Of a stretch of DNA of 64,000 nucleotides, positions 18,121 to 27,126 are shown piece after piece. The notes below the pieces were generated by a model. That model saw only the letters and a program-made list of their open reading frames with translations. It was not told the DNA's origin and did no database searches. How positions within the stretch are numbered: the stretch's first letter is position 1; every line of letters starts with the position of its first letter. The DNA is from Williamsia sterculiae. Its GTDB lineage: Bacteria; Actinomycetota; Actinomycetes; Mycobacteriales; Mycobacteriaceae. The translations under genes and the position numbers were made by a program. Where the stretch lies: positions 1 through 64,000 of the forward strand of contig NZ_FTNT01000015.1 of the NCBI RefSeq assembly GCF_900156495.1, read 5' to 3'.

Positions 18121-19059
18121 ATGTCGCGACGGTCACACCGTACGGACAGGTCCGCGCTGACCGTGATGATGCCGGCGCGCAACGCCGCCGCGACGGTGGC
18201 GCGAGCGGTCACGTCGACGCTGCGGGCCCTCCCCGACAACGGGACCCTGCTCGTGCTCGACGACGCCAGCACCGACGAGACCCCGGAGATCGTCCGCCGG
18301 ATCGCCCGCCGCGACGGTCGGGTGGGCCTGCTCGGCGGTGGTGACACGGCGCTGGGGATCCCTGCCGCGTCGAATGCGTTGCTCGACGAGTCGAACACCC
18401 CGCTGGTCGCCCGGATGGATTCCGACGACATCACGCTGCCGGGGCGTTTCACCCGACAGCTCAGAGCGATCGAGCACGCCGACTTCACGTTCTGCCACAC
18501 CATCTTCTACGGACCCGAGCGCTGGCGGTTGGAGCCGGTCCCGGTGTTCGCGGCCAACGCCGAATCGTCCCGTTACGAACTCCTGGTGCACGACCCCTTC
18601 TTCCACTCGGCGTTCCTGGGGCGTCGCGAGGTGGTCGACGAGATGGGTGGATACCGCGATGTCCCGTCAGAGGACTGGGACCTGTTCATGCGTCTCGCCG
18701 CCGCCGGCGGTTCACTGACCCGCTCGGCCATCCCGGGGATCGTCTACCGCAGACACGCCACGCAGATCACCAGGGTGCCGGAGTGGAAAGCCGCGGTGGT
18801 CAACAGCAAGCAGATGGCCGAGGCGCACGACACGCTCTGCCACACCGTGTTCGGCGAATCGACGGGGGCCTTCCGAGCCCTGGCCGGCCAGGGCGCGACG
18901 TTGGACGAGGTCCGCAGGGGTGAGGAGGTCATCGGCCGGGTGGAGGCGGAGGCGAGCAAGTTCCCGCTGCAGGAACGACTGTCGCTGCGGATCACCACAC
19001 ACGGGGTCCGGTTGCGACTGCACCGGCGCTACGAGGAACTGCTGGCCGAGGCCGCTTAG
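18121..19059 (+). CDS. Family 2 glycosyltransferase
   Basis: The protein has 312 residues. A GT-A fold is indicated by LTVMMPARNAAATVARAV, LLVLDDASTDETPEIV (nucleotide-binding Asp), ARMDSDDITLPGRF (DxD metal motif) and PSEDWDLFMRLAAAGG (ED acceptor motif). It transfers a sugar from a nucleotide donor, probably in cell-wall or exopolysaccharide synthesis on the cytoplasmic side. No membrane segments are visible. The gene is convergent with a second GT2 gene, and the two could serve the same glycan, though nothing else links them. Donor and acceptor are unknown. Confidence 0.9.
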   Translation: MSRRSHRTDRSALTVMMPARNAAATVARAVTSTLRALPDNGTLLVLDDASTDETPEIVRRIARRDGRVGLLGGGDTALGIPAASNALLDESNTPLVARMDSDDITLPGRFTRQLRAIEHADFTFCHTIFYGPERWRLEPVPVFAANAESSRYELLVHDPFFHSAFLGRREVVDEMGGYRDVPSEDWDLFMRLAAAGGSLTRSAIPGIVYRRHATQITRVPEWKAAVVNSKQMAEAHDTLCHTVFGESTGAFRALAGQGATLDEVRRGEEVIGRVEAEASKFPLQERLSLRITTHGVRLRLHRRYEELLAEAA

Positions 19060-19084
19060 TCCGCGTCACCCGGTCCGATGTGCC

Positions 19085-19882
19085 TCAACGTACGTCGACG
19101 ACCTTGTCTGAGCGGTCGCCGTCGCCGTACCACGCGATGAAGTCGCGCACCCCGTAGGCGTGCAGGCGCCGGAGCGATGTGTGCACCACCGCCTTGGTCT
19201 GCAGACCGATACCCGACGATCCCACGCGCTCGCGGACCCGCCGCTGCAGCACCGAGTCATCGTCCACGTCGTCCATCTTGGTTCGGGGAAAGCCGCCGCT
19301 CTCGAGGTACATGTCGGCGTCGATGGCCATGTTGTTGCCGACGACGGCGAAGCTGCGGCGTTCCTCGGGCGGGTTGTTGCGCGTCTTGTACCACTCAAGC
19401 GCGTGGCCCACATGCCAGAACAGGCCGATGCCGTTGAACGCAACGCTTGTCAGACCTTCGTCGTGACGGGCGCGGACACGGCCCCCGACGAGACGTTTGC
19501 CCTTGTACAGCCCGGACACCAGTTCATCGAGCCAGGTGTCGGTGGGGATGGAGTCGGCGTCCGTCCGGGCGATGATCTTGGCACCGGCATCGATCGCGAA
19601 TCGGGCGCCGGTGTCGGCGGCGCAACCGCTGCCCTTCTCGGTCTCGGTGATCAGATCGACCGTCAGGTCGGGATGTTCGGCCATGTAGGAGCGGACGATG
19701 TCGGCGGTGCCGTCGGTGCTGTTGTTGTCGACCACCACCACCCGGTACCCGCCGAGGAGTTCGCGCTGCACCAGCGAGTCGAACTTCTGTGTGCGCAGGC
19801 CCTCGAGGGTGTCGGTGATGAACTTTTCCTCGTTGTAGACCGGGATGATGACAGCGATCGATGGTGTCCTCTGATCAGTCAT
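19085..19882 (-). CDS. Family 2 glycosyltransferase
   Basis: The protein has 265 residues, starting at the ATG of MTDQRTPSIAVIIPVYNEEKFI. GT-A motifs are VVVDNNSTDGTADIV, AGAKIIARTDADSIPTDTWLDELV (metal-binding DxD) and FPRTKMDDVDDDSVLQRRVRER (acceptor region). The stretch between 19882 and 20077 is open in this frame but has no ribosome site and no family similarity. The last residues (FIAWYGDGDRSDKVVDVR) make a normal C-terminus for the family. It ends 25 bases from the end of the convergent glycosyltransferase gene. Substrates are unknown. Confidence 0.9.
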   Translation of the reverse strand: MTDQRTPSIAVIIPVYNEEKFITDTLEGLRTQKFDSLVQRELLGGYRVVVVDNNSTDGTADIVRSYMAEHPDLTVDLITETEKGSGCAADTGARFAIDAGAKIIARTDADSIPTDTWLDELVSGLYKGKRLVGGRVRARHDEGLTSVAFNGIGLFWHVGHALEWYKTRNNPPEERRSFAVVGNNMAIDADMYLESGGFPRTKMDDVDDDSVLQRRVRERVGSSGIGLQTKAVVHTSLRRLHAYGVRDFIAWYGDGDRSDKVVDVR

Positions 19883-19976
19883 GCCCCCAGTACAACACGG
19901 TGGCGCACACTCGGCGCGATGGCGGACGACGACGAATCGTCGTTCGGGCGACCCGCATTCGGTGATGTGATGTGCG

Positions 19977-20750
19977 TCAATCCCGGACGCGGAGCTCGTC
20001 CTCGTTGACCGGATCCGACGCCACCTGCCCGCGACGACCGAACAGCAGCGGATAGGCCACCCCCGCGATCGCCGCACCGACCAGCGGGGCCAGCCAGAAC
20101 ACCCACAGCTGGGCGGGGGCGCCGTTGCCGTTGAAGAACGCGACCCCGGTCGAGCGGGCCGGGTTCACCGAGGTGTTCGAGATCGGGATGGAGATCAGAT
20201 GGATCAGCGTGAGACACAGGCCGATGGCCAGTCCGGCGAACCCGTGCGGCGCCCGTTCCTCGGTCGCGCCGAGGATCACGAACAGGAACACCGCGGTCAG
20301 CACGATCTCGGCGACGATGACGGCCCACAGACTGTAGCCGCCCGGCGAGTGCGCACCGTAACCGTTGGCAGCCATGTTCCCGGTGGCGTCGAAACCGCTC
20401 TTACCCTTGGCGACGATCCAGATGACGAGTCCGCCGATCAATCCGCCGATCACCTGAGCCACCCAGTACGGCAGCAGGTAGCGCCACTCGACGCGCTTCG
20501 CGAGCGCGGCTCCCAGGGTGACGGCTGGGTTGAAATGTCCCCCCGAGATGACACCGAAGGCGTACACGCCGGTCAGGACGGTGAGCCCGAAGGCCAGCGC
20601 GACGCCGAGGAAGCCGATGTTGACCGCGGGTTTGCCGGCGTCGGAGGCGAAGCCGGCCGCGAACACCGCGGCTCCACAACCTCCCAACACCAGCCAGAAA
20701 GTGCCGATGGTCTCGGCGGCGAGTCGATGGAGCATGGTCGGTGGCGTCAT
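19977..20750 (-). CDS. aqpZ: Aquaporin Z-like water channel
   Basis: This 257-residue protein with six membrane helices carries water across the cytoplasmic membrane. The two pore-forming NPA loops are clear: [11 protein letters not shown] near residue 74 and [14 protein letters not shown] near residue 196. The Arg after the second NPA belongs to the selectivity filter. [25 protein letters not shown] near the start is the standard first helix of bacterial AqpZ. An insert between helices 3 and 4 ([23 protein letters not shown]) is longer than in E. coli. It is monocistronic, with AGGACG before the ATG. Confidence 0.94.
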   Translation of the reverse strand: MTPPTMLHRLAAETIGTFWLVLGGCGAAVFAAGFASDAGKPAVNIGFLGVALAFGLTVLTGVYAFGVISGGHFNPAVTLGAALAKRVEWRYLLPYWVAQVIGGLIGGLVIWIVAKGKSGFDATGNMAANGYGAHSPGGYSLWAVIVAEIVLTAVFLFVILGATEERAPHGFAGLAIGLCLTLIHLISIPISNTSVNPARSTGVAFFNGNGAPAQLWVFWLAPLVGAAIAGVAYPLLFGRRGQVASDPVNEDELRVRD

Positions 20751-20862
20751 GGCTCACGTCCTGGGCAAGTGGTCCGGGATGGGACGAACGCGTATCAGCA
20801 TTTCAGACGTCGGGGCGCGATGGTGGCGCGTTGCACAGACGTGGTCGCGTAGACATGGATCC

Positions 20863-21516
20863 GTGATCAGCAAGGTTGACCTGGACGATGACGACCTCCG
20901 TGCGCATCCCGACCGCTATCCCGGCACCCCGGTCCCCGCCGACGGCGTGCTCGACGGTGCCGCCTTCGTCCCGATGACCGCAGACGGCGTGTTCGCCGAG
21001 TTTCCCGGCCGACATGCCGTGCTCGCGGTCGGGTCCAATGCCTGTGCGGCGGTGATCCGACGCAAGTTGTCGGGCGTGGGCACCCCGGTCGGTTTCGTCC
21101 GGTGTGTGGTCGATGGGGTCGCGGCGGGTTTCAGCGCGCATCGCAGCGTTGCCGGATTCGTGCCGGCCGCGCCGTTCGCCGACCCGGCGGTTCGCGCCGA
21201 GGTGGTCGTCAACCTCGTCGACGACGAACAACTGGCCTGTCTCGATGCGACCGAGCCCAACTATGTGCGTGATTCGGTGGAGTTGAGTCTGGGGTCGCGG
21301 ACCACGCGGGTCCACCGGTATCGCTCACGGTGGGGGGTCATCGCCGCACCGGGACAGCGACCGATTCCGCTGTGCGATCAGCCCGCACTGGAAGGACTGC
21401 TGAGAGGGCACGTGACGGGCGAGCCGCTGTCGGCGGCGCTGGCGACCGAGGGCTGGGCACGATCGGACGGATTGGGAGGGGCGGATCTCGAGGTCCGAGC
21501 ACACCCGGCCGAATGA
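20863..21516 (+). CDS. Hypothetical protein, possibly gamma-glutamylcyclotransferase-like
   Basis: This 217-residue cytoplasmic protein has no membrane helix or signal. The segment HAVLAVGSNACAAVIRRKL recalls the YGSN loop that opens gamma-glutamylcyclotransferase-like folds, and NYVRDSVEL plus RVHRYRSRWGVI would be later strands. The resemblance is short, so the function is left open. The start is GTG at 20863; the frame is open further upstream but runs over the aquaporin promoter region. A hairpin between this gene and the convergent fasciclin gene probably ends transcription. Confidence 0.7.
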   Translation: MISKVDLDDDDLRAHPDRYPGTPVPADGVLDGAAFVPMTADGVFAEFPGRHAVLAVGSNACAAVIRRKLSGVGTPVGFVRCVVDGVAAGFSAHRSVAGFVPAAPFADPAVRAEVVVNLVDDEQLACLDATEPNYVRDSVELSLGSRTTRVHRYRSRWGVIAAPGQRPIPLCDQPALEGLLRGHVTGEPLSAALATEGWARSDGLGGADLEVRAHPAE

Positions 21517-21531
21517 CCCCGCCGCAGAAGT

Positions 21532-21569
21532 GTGACCCCGAAGCCCTGGGGCGTGGGCTCCGGGGTCAC
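21532..21569. terminator. Hairpin between convergent genes (bidirectional terminator)
   Basis: The left arm, GTGACCCCGAAGCCC (21532-21546), pairs with the right arm at 21555-21569 with one mismatch in 15, around an 8-base loop. It lies between the ends of two convergent genes (21516 and 21625). There is no T-tract, as is usual in high-GC actinobacteria, so intrinsic termination is inferred from stem strength and position. Confidence 0.65.
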
Positions 21570-21624
21570 GCGAAGTCGTTCGGCGCCGATCAGCTGCCGG
21601 ATGGGTTCACCGCGAGAAGTCCGG

Positions 21625-22275
21625 TCAGTTCGGTGGCATGAGGACGGTGTCCACCAGGTAGACCGTGGCGTTCTGCGTCCTGATCCCGCCGCACACGACC
21701 GTGGATGCGCCGTTGACCTGCAGATTCTCGCCGACCCTGGTGACCGTGAGGGTGCTGCCCTCGATCGTCGGGTGTGTCCTCGCGACGGCACCGGGCGCCA
21801 CCTGTCCCTGCACCACGTGGTAGCCCAGCACCTTGTTCAACAGTGCGCTGTCCGACCGCAGCGCTGCCGCCTTCTCCGGTGACAACGCCGCGAAGGCTGC
21901 GTCGGTGGGAGCGAACACGGTGTGCTGTCCGATTCCGAGTAGCCCCACGAAGTCGACACCGGGGTTCATCGAACCGGTGATCACGGAGTTCAACGTGGTC
22001 AGCATCGGGTTGTGCGATACCGCGGTGGTCACCGGGTCCTCCGCCATCGACTCGAGCGAGGCGGGACCGCTCGGGTTCGCGACCGCATAGTCCGCGCACC
22101 CGGCGCCCACCAACGCCGACGACCTGGCCGACGGGCTCGGCGACGGGTAGGTCGTGATCTCCGGGGTTGGTGACCCGCCCGAACACCCGACCGTGATCGC
22201 ACACGCCACCGGGAGTCCGAACACACCGGTCCACCACCGGCGGGACCGTCCGGAATGCCGACCGTCGATGTCCAT
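21625..22275 (-). CDS. Fasciclin-domain lipoprotein, MPT70/MPT83-like
   Basis: The protein has 216 residues. An N-terminal signal ends ACAITVGCSGG, a probable lipobox though slightly off consensus (TVGC), so the protein is likely anchored outside the membrane. One FAS1 domain follows: NPMLTTLNSVITG, HTVFAPTDAAFAAL, LLNKVLGYHVVQGQ, LQVNGASTVVCGGIRTQNATVYLVDTVLMPP. Mycobacterial MPT70 and MPT83 have this layout and are the main SigK targets. The gene is divergent from sigK-rskA here, which supports that link. The FAS1 ligand is unknown; adhesion roles are assumed for the family. Confidence 0.9.
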   Translation of the reverse strand: MDIDGRHSGRSRRWWTGVFGLPVACAITVGCSGGSPTPEITTYPSPSPSARSSALVGAGCADYAVANPSGPASLESMAEDPVTTAVSHNPMLTTLNSVITGSMNPGVDFVGLLGIGQHTVFAPTDAAFAALSPEKAAALRSDSALLNKVLGYHVVQGQVAPGAVARTHPTIEGSTLTVTRVGENLQVNGASTVVCGGIRTQNATVYLVDTVLMPPN

Positions 22276-22646
22276 GCTGGCGTGTCCTTCTCCTCGACTC
22301 CCCCGGCGTGCTCACCTGGGTTTCGTCGGCCGGGACCGACCGGATGGGTGATCGCGGTCGCACCCGCGTGGCCGGGGCATCCGAGTCGCGTTCGGCGTCG
22401 AATAGGTGATGCGTCGAGGCGACGGACGACCGGTGGACGGTCCGGCGACCCGACGACGAGAACCGGCACCCGAGCGCGAGTGGACCGGGGTGGATGACGT
22501 CGGGGCGAGCGGAGGTGTGCTGATGGCCGGATACGTGACCGTACGCCGGGTGGCCCGTGACGGCACGCCGCCCGGTTTCCACGTGCGGGTACACCGTCAC
22601 CGAGGAGTGGTTCGGACGACGACGACGCTGGGATACTGTTTCGTCT
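22276..22646. promoter_or_regulatory. Divergent fasciclin/sigK promoter region
   Basis: This 371-base gap has no convincing gene. On the minus strand CCATCC (22342-22347) is followed after 15 bases by ACGAAA (22321-22326). This resembles the mycobacterial SigK promoter (CCATCC, spacer, CCGAAT) with a spacer one or two bases short and the -10 matching at four of six, and it would drive the lipoprotein gene. Toward sigK, GATACT at 22632-22637 lies 9 bases before the GTG and could give a leaderless transcript. Both readings are tentative. Confidence 0.45.
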
Positions 22647-23222
22647 GTGACGGACCAATCCACGATGGGTGGACTGGAGTTGGCGGACCTGGTCGCGCGC
22701 GTGGCGAGGCAGGACCGCGCTGCGTTCGCGGCCCTGTACGACGCCACCAGCGGTCGGGTCTACGGACTGATTTTGCGAGTCCTCCGGGATCCCGGATATG
22801 CCGAGGAGACCTTGCAGGAGGTCTACCTGCAGGTATGGCAGAACGCAGTGAATTATCGGCGCGAATCCGGGTCGGTGATCTCGTGGATGATGACGATCGG
22901 CCATCGTCGGGCGGTCGACCGGGTGCGTGCCGAGGAGGCAGCCAGTCGCCGGGGCACCGAGTACACGGTGGGCAACGCGATGACGGTCAGCGACGAGGTG
23001 GTCGACTCCGTCGTGACCCGCGAGGATCGTCGGGAGGTGATCGAGTGCTTGGGCACTCTCACCGACACGCAGCGCGAGAGCATCGAGATGTCCTATTACC
23101 AGGGGCTGACGTATCGCGAGGTCGCCGAACGACTCGAAGCCGCGTTGCCGACGGTCAAGTCCCGGATACGCGACGGTTTGCGTCGACTGCGGAACTGCCT
23201 GGAGTCCGCTCATGAACTCTGA
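22647..23222 (+). CDS. sigK: RNA polymerase sigma factor SigK
   Basis: This 191-residue ECF sigma factor is close to mycobacterial SigK along its length: AAFAALYDATSGRVYGLILRVLRDPGYAEETLQEVYLQVWQNA (region 2), SWMMTIGHRRAVDRVR, and LTDTQRESIEMSYYQGLTYREVAERLEAALPTVKSRIRDGLRRLRNCL (region 4; both in segments). It directs transcription of envelope antigens and is held inactive by RskA. The GTG at 22647 (VTDQSTMGG) fits the family start; the longer frame to 22557 does not. It overlaps rskA by 11 bases and is divergent from the fasciclin lipoprotein gene. Confidence 0.93.
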   Translation: MTDQSTMGGLELADLVARVARQDRAAFAALYDATSGRVYGLILRVLRDPGYAEETLQEVYLQVWQNAVNYRRESGSVISWMMTIGHRRAVDRVRAEEAASRRGTEYTVGNAMTVSDEVVDSVVTREDRREVIECLGTLTDTQRESIEMSYYQGLTYREVAERLEAALPTVKSRIRDGLRRLRNCLESAHEL

Positions 23223-24057
23223 CGGCGGCTTCCGCCGGGACGCACACCCGGACGAGGCCCACCTGGCCGATCAGGTGGAGCTCTACGCCATCGATGCCCT
23301 GGACGCGGGGGAGGCGGCGACCTTCGAGGCCGCGTTGCGCCGGCTGCCCGCGGAACGACGCGCGTACTTCGTCGCCGAGATCGCCGAGACCCGCGAGGTG
23401 GTCGCCCGGATGGCCGCCGGTGAGTCGGTGGCGCCCGGTGAACTGACCAGGCGTCGGGTGTTCGCTGTCATCGACGCCTACGAGCAGGAAGCAGTGCCTG
23501 CCGCCGACCCGGATGTGTCCCCTTCCGGTGCCGTCCGATCGGTCGCGACATCCGCAGGCGCCCCGACGTCGCTCGACGCGCGGCGCAGGCGCAGCCGGCG
23601 GCTGTTGGCCGTCGCGGGTTCGATCGCCGCGGCCGTGGCCCTGGTGTTCGGCGGCGTGGTCATCGGTCGCAGCACGACGGACCAGGGCACGACCCAGGTC
23701 GCGCAGAGCGCATCCGAACAGCGGATGCAGCAGATCCTCGCCGAACCCGACGGCACCGTGACGCGGTCGGCCATCACCGGTGCGCAGGGCACGGTGATGG
23801 TGGCGTCGTCGCGCAAGCTGAATGCGGCGGCGATCATGCTCGCCTCCGCAGCACCGCCGACCGACCACACCTATCAGCTGTGGTTGCTGCCCGCTCAGGG
23901 CAGCCCACGGTCGGCGGGCATGGTCACCGGCGCGGCAGGCGGATCGGCGATGATGGTCGACGATCTCGGTGACGCCCGGCAGGTCGGGATGACCGTGGAA
24001 CCGCGAGGTGGATCACGTTTGCCGACGACTGAGGTCATCGCCTCCGTGGATCTGTGA
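23212..24057 (+). CDS. rskA: Anti-sigma-K factor RskA
   Basis: The protein has 281 residues. The cytoplasmic N-terminus (HLADQVELYAIDALDAGEAATFEAALRRLP) is the sigma-binding anti-sigma domain. One membrane helix follows (RRLLAVAGSIAAAVALVFGGVVIG), then an extracytoplasmic RskA domain with the strand pattern TYQLWLLPAQGSPRSAGMVTG. In mycobacteria RskA is cut by Rip1-type proteolysis to free SigK. The start overlaps the end of sigK, as expected for a sigma/anti-sigma pair. The protein is somewhat longer than M. tuberculosis RskA because of a Pro/Ala linker before the membrane helix. Confidence 0.93.
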   Translation: MNSDGGFRRDAHPDEAHLADQVELYAIDALDAGEAATFEAALRRLPAERRAYFVAEIAETREVVARMAAGESVAPGELTRRRVFAVIDAYEQEAVPAADPDVSPSGAVRSVATSAGAPTSLDARRRRSRRLLAVAGSIAAAVALVFGGVVIGRSTTDQGTTQVAQSASEQRMQQILAEPDGTVTRSAITGAQGTVMVASSRKLNAAAIMLASAAPPTDHTYQLWLLPAQGSPRSAGMVTGAAGGSAMMVDDLGDARQVGMTVEPRGGSRLPTTEVIASVDL

Positions 24058-24260
24058 CCCTGCGGCGCGTGTTATCTTCACTGCCAGTTCGTGACGGTGC
24101 CCGAGATTGTTCGCTCACAGGCGATCAGGCCACCTCCTCCCTGCCCACAGGCAGGTGCGCATTCGGCGGGATGTAGCCGTCGGCATCGAGGCCGATGGCG
24201 GTTCAGCGCGTACCGCGCGATGACGGATGTCGTCGCGGCGGACACGAGAACAGGTGAGAG

Positions 24261-25349
24261 ATGAGCGTCGGAGTTGTCCGTGAGACGGCTGCCGGGGAAC
24301 GTCGCGTGGCGTTGGTCCCGAAGGTCGTCGCACAGTTGGTGTCCAAGGGCGTCGAGGTGGTGGTGGAGTCGGGTGCGGGTCTGGCCGCGCTGATTCCCGA
24401 CGATCTCTACGCCGAGGCGGGCGCGACCATCGGCGATCCGTTGTCCGCCGACGTGGTGGTCCAGGTCAACCCGCCCACGGACGACGAGATCGCGAAGCTG
24501 AGGTCCGGGCAGACGCTCATCGGCTTCCTCGCCCCGCGCAACGCCGACAACCAGATCGGCGCGCTGAAATCCGCCGGGGTCCAGGCGTTCGCCGTCGAGG
24601 CCATCCCGCGGATCTCCCGCGCACAGGCCATGGACGCACTCAGCTCGCAGGCGAACGTCGCCGGGTACAAGGCCGTCGTCGTCGCCGCCGACCGGGCGAC
24701 CCGGTTCTTCCCGATGCTGACCACGGCCGCCGGGACGGTGAAGCCCGCGACCGTGTTGGTCCTCGGGGTGGGAGTGGCCGGCCTACAGGCGCTGGCCACC
24801 GCCAAACGCCTCGGCGCACGCACCACCGGGTACGACGTGCGGCCGGAGGTCGCCGAGCAGGTCCGCTCGGTCGGTGGTCAGTGGCTCGACCTCGGCATCG
24901 ACGCGGCGGGCGAGGGCGGTTACGCCCGCGAGCTCACCGACGACGAGCGGGCGCAACAGCAACAGGCGCTGGAGAACGCGATCAAGGGATTCGACGTGGT
25001 CATCACCACCGCGCTGGTCCCGGGCCGTCCGGCGCCGCGGTTGGTGACCGCGGCCGCGGTGGAGGGGATGAAACCCGGATCGGTGGTCGTCGACCTGGCC
25101 GGTGAGACGGGGGGCAACTGCGAGCTGACCGAACCCGGTCAGGACGTGGTGAAACACGACGTGATGATCTGCAGCCCGCTGAACCTCCCCGCGACGATGC
25201 CCGAACACGCGTCGGAGCTGTACTCCAAGAATCTGTATGCCCTGATCGATCTGATGCTCACGGAAGGCGGCCGGATCGAGCCAGACTTCGCCGACGAGGT
25301 GCTCGCGGCGGCCTGTGTGACGCGTGAGCACGAGAAAGCCGAGGCCTGA
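24261..25349 (+). CDS. pntAA: NAD(P) transhydrogenase subunit alpha 1
   Basis: This 362-residue protein is domain I of the proton-translocating transhydrogenase, the soluble NAD(H)-binding part. It opens with VGVVRETAAGERRVALVPKVV and contains the Rossmann loop VLVLGVGVAGLQALATAKRLGA near residue 160-180, then GYDVRPEVAEQVRSVGG. With pntAB and pntB it moves hydride from NADH to NADP+ using the proton gradient, supplying NADPH. The split into three genes is usual in mycobacteria and relatives. AGGTGAGAG precedes the ATG. Its last base is shared with the first base of pntAB. The 200 bases upstream hold no gene. Confidence 0.95.
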   Translation: MSVGVVRETAAGERRVALVPKVVAQLVSKGVEVVVESGAGLAALIPDDLYAEAGATIGDPLSADVVVQVNPPTDDEIAKLRSGQTLIGFLAPRNADNQIGALKSAGVQAFAVEAIPRISRAQAMDALSSQANVAGYKAVVVAADRATRFFPMLTTAAGTVKPATVLVLGVGVAGLQALATAKRLGARTTGYDVRPEVAEQVRSVGGQWLDLGIDAAGEGGYARELTDDERAQQQQALENAIKGFDVVITTALVPGRPAPRLVTAAAVEGMKPGSVVVDLAGETGGNCELTEPGQDVVKHDVMICSPLNLPATMPEHASELYSKNLYALIDLMLTEGGRIEPDFADEVLAAACVTREHEKAEA

Positions 25350-25681
25350 TGTACACCGGTCTGCTGGCGAACATCGCCATCCTGATCCTCGCCGGATTCG
25401 TGGGGTTCGCGGTCATCTCCAAGGTGCCCAACACCCTGCACACCCCGCTGATGTCGGGCACCAACGCCATCCACGGAATCGTGGTGCTCGGTGCGCTGAC
25501 CGTGCTCGGCACCCTGCCCGACGACGCCTCCTGGGGTGTTCGGATCATCGCCTTCGTGGCGCTGATCTTCGGCACCCTGAACGTCGTCGGCGGCTTCCTG
25601 GTCACCGACCGCATGCTGGGCATGTTCAAGGGCAAGAAGCCCGACGCCAAGGCAACTGACGCGAGCGGAGTCGACAAGTGA
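25349..25681 (+). CDS. pntAB: NAD(P) transhydrogenase subunit alpha 2 (membrane)
   Basis: This 110-residue membrane subunit carries the alpha-side helices of domain II: LLANIAILILAGFVGFAVISKVP, IHGIVVLGALTVLG and VRIIAFVALIFGTLNVVGGFLVTDRML. The motif VPNTLHTPLMSGTNAIHGIVV is the family signature near the proton channel. The tail is short and basic (FKGKKPDAK). It begins in a one-base overlap with pntAA and overlaps pntB by 4 bases, so the three are made together. Confidence 0.95.
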   Translation: MYTGLLANIAILILAGFVGFAVISKVPNTLHTPLMSGTNAIHGIVVLGALTVLGTLPDDASWGVRIIAFVALIFGTLNVVGGFLVTDRMLGMFKGKKPDAKATDASGVDK

Positions 25682-27117
25682 CCTACCTCGTCGACATCCT
25701 CTACATCGCGGCATTCGCACTCTTCATCTACGGACTGTCCGGGCTGACCGGCCCGAAGACCGCGGTCCGCGGCAACTGGATCGCCGCCGTCGGCATGCTC
25801 ATCGCCGTCATCGCCACCCTGATCCGCGTCCGCGACACCGGCTACGTGAACTGGATCCTGATCGGTGCCGGCCTGCTCATCGGTGTGGTGCTCGGCGTGC
25901 CACCGGCCAAACGCACCAAGATGACCGCGATGCCGCAGCTGGTCGCCTTGTTCAACGGGGTCGGCGGTGGCACCGTCGCACTGATCGCCTGGGCAGAGTT
26001 CATCGAGACCGACGGGTTCTCCCACTTCACCCACGGTGAGGAGCCGACCATCCCGGTGGTCATCGGGTCGCTGTTCGCGGCGGTCATCGGTTCGGTGTCG
26101 TTCTGGGGATCGTTGGTGGCGTTCCTCAAGCTGCAGGAGCTGCTGAACAAGAACGTCGAGAAGGTGTTCGTCAAGAACGCCCGGATCTTCCAGTTGTCGA
26201 ACGTGGTGCTGCTGGTGCTGGCCGTCGCGTTCGCCGTGTACATCGGCATCCGCGCCACGCCCGGTGAGGGTTCGTCGGTGTGGTGGATCGTCGGGGTGCT
26301 CGTCGCGGCCGGCGTGATGGGTCTCTTCGTGGTGTTCCCCATCGGCGGTGCGGACATGCCCGTGGTCATCTCACTGCTGAACGCGCTCACCGGACTGTCG
26401 GCCGCGGCCGCCGGTCTGGCGTTGGACAACACCGCGATGATCGTCGCGGGCATGATCGTCGGTGCGTCGGGTTCGATCCTGACCAACCTGATGGCCGTCG
26501 CCATGAACCGGTCCATCCCGGCGATCGTGTTCGGCTCCTTCGGCGGTGGTGGCGCCGCCGCGGGTGGCCCGGAGTCCAGCGGTGGCACGGTGAAGGCCAC
26601 GTCCGCCGCCGATGCCGCGATCCAGATGGCATACGCGAACCGGGTGATCGTGGTCCCCGGTTACGGGCTGGCCGTCGCCCAGGCGCAGCACGCGGTGAAG
26701 GACATGGCATCCATCCTGGAGAGCAAGGGTGTCGAGGTGGCCTACGCGATCCACCCGGTGGCCGGCCGGATGCCCGGACACATGAACGTGTTGCTGGCCG
26801 AGGCGGACGTCCCGTACGACGCGATGAAGGAGATGGACGACGTCAACGGCGAATTCGCGCGCACCGACGTGACGCTGGTGATCGGCGCGAACGACGTCAC
26901 CAACCCGGCCGCGCGCAACGACCCGAGTTCACCGATCCACGGCATGCCCATCCTCAACGTGGACCAGTCCAAGTCGACGATCGTGCTCAAGCGGTCCATG
27001 TCGTCGGGTTACGCAGGCATCGACAACCCGCTGTTCACCGCAGACACCACCTCGATGTTGTTCGGTGACGCCAAGAAGTCCGTCGGTGAGGTCATCGAGG
27101 AGCTCAAGGCGCTGTAG
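25678..27117 (+). CDS. pntB: NAD(P) transhydrogenase subunit beta
   Basis: The protein has 479 residues. About eight or nine membrane helices make the rest of domain II. After a Gly/Ala linker (SFGGGGAAAGGPESSGG), the soluble NADP(H)-binding domain III occupies the last 180 residues, with VIVVPGYGLAVAQAQHAV, IHPVAGRMPGHMNVLLAEADVPYD, LVIGANDVTNPAARNDPSSPI and KRSMSSGYAGIDNPLF. All are conserved in PntB. Start GTG overlaps the pntAB stop by 4 bases. The protein sits in the cytoplasmic membrane and completes the NADPH-forming enzyme. Confidence 0.96.
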   Translation: MTYLVDILYIAAFALFIYGLSGLTGPKTAVRGNWIAAVGMLIAVIATLIRVRDTGYVNWILIGAGLLIGVVLGVPPAKRTKMTAMPQLVALFNGVGGGTVALIAWAEFIETDGFSHFTHGEEPTIPVVIGSLFAAVIGSVSFWGSLVAFLKLQELLNKNVEKVFVKNARIFQLSNVVLLVLAVAFAVYIGIRATPGEGSSVWWIVGVLVAAGVMGLFVVFPIGGADMPVVISLLNALTGLSAAAAGLALDNTAMIVAGMIVGASGSILTNLMAVAMNRSIPAIVFGSFGGGGAAAGGPESSGGTVKATSAADAAIQMAYANRVIVVPGYGLAVAQAQHAVKDMASILESKGVEVAYAIHPVAGRMPGHMNVLLAEADVPYDAMKEMDDVNGEFARTDVTLVIGANDVTNPAARNDPSSPIHGMPILNVDQSKSTIVLKRSMSSGYAGIDNPLFTADTTSMLFGDAKKSVGEVIEELKAL

Positions 27118-27126
27118 CGACTCCGC

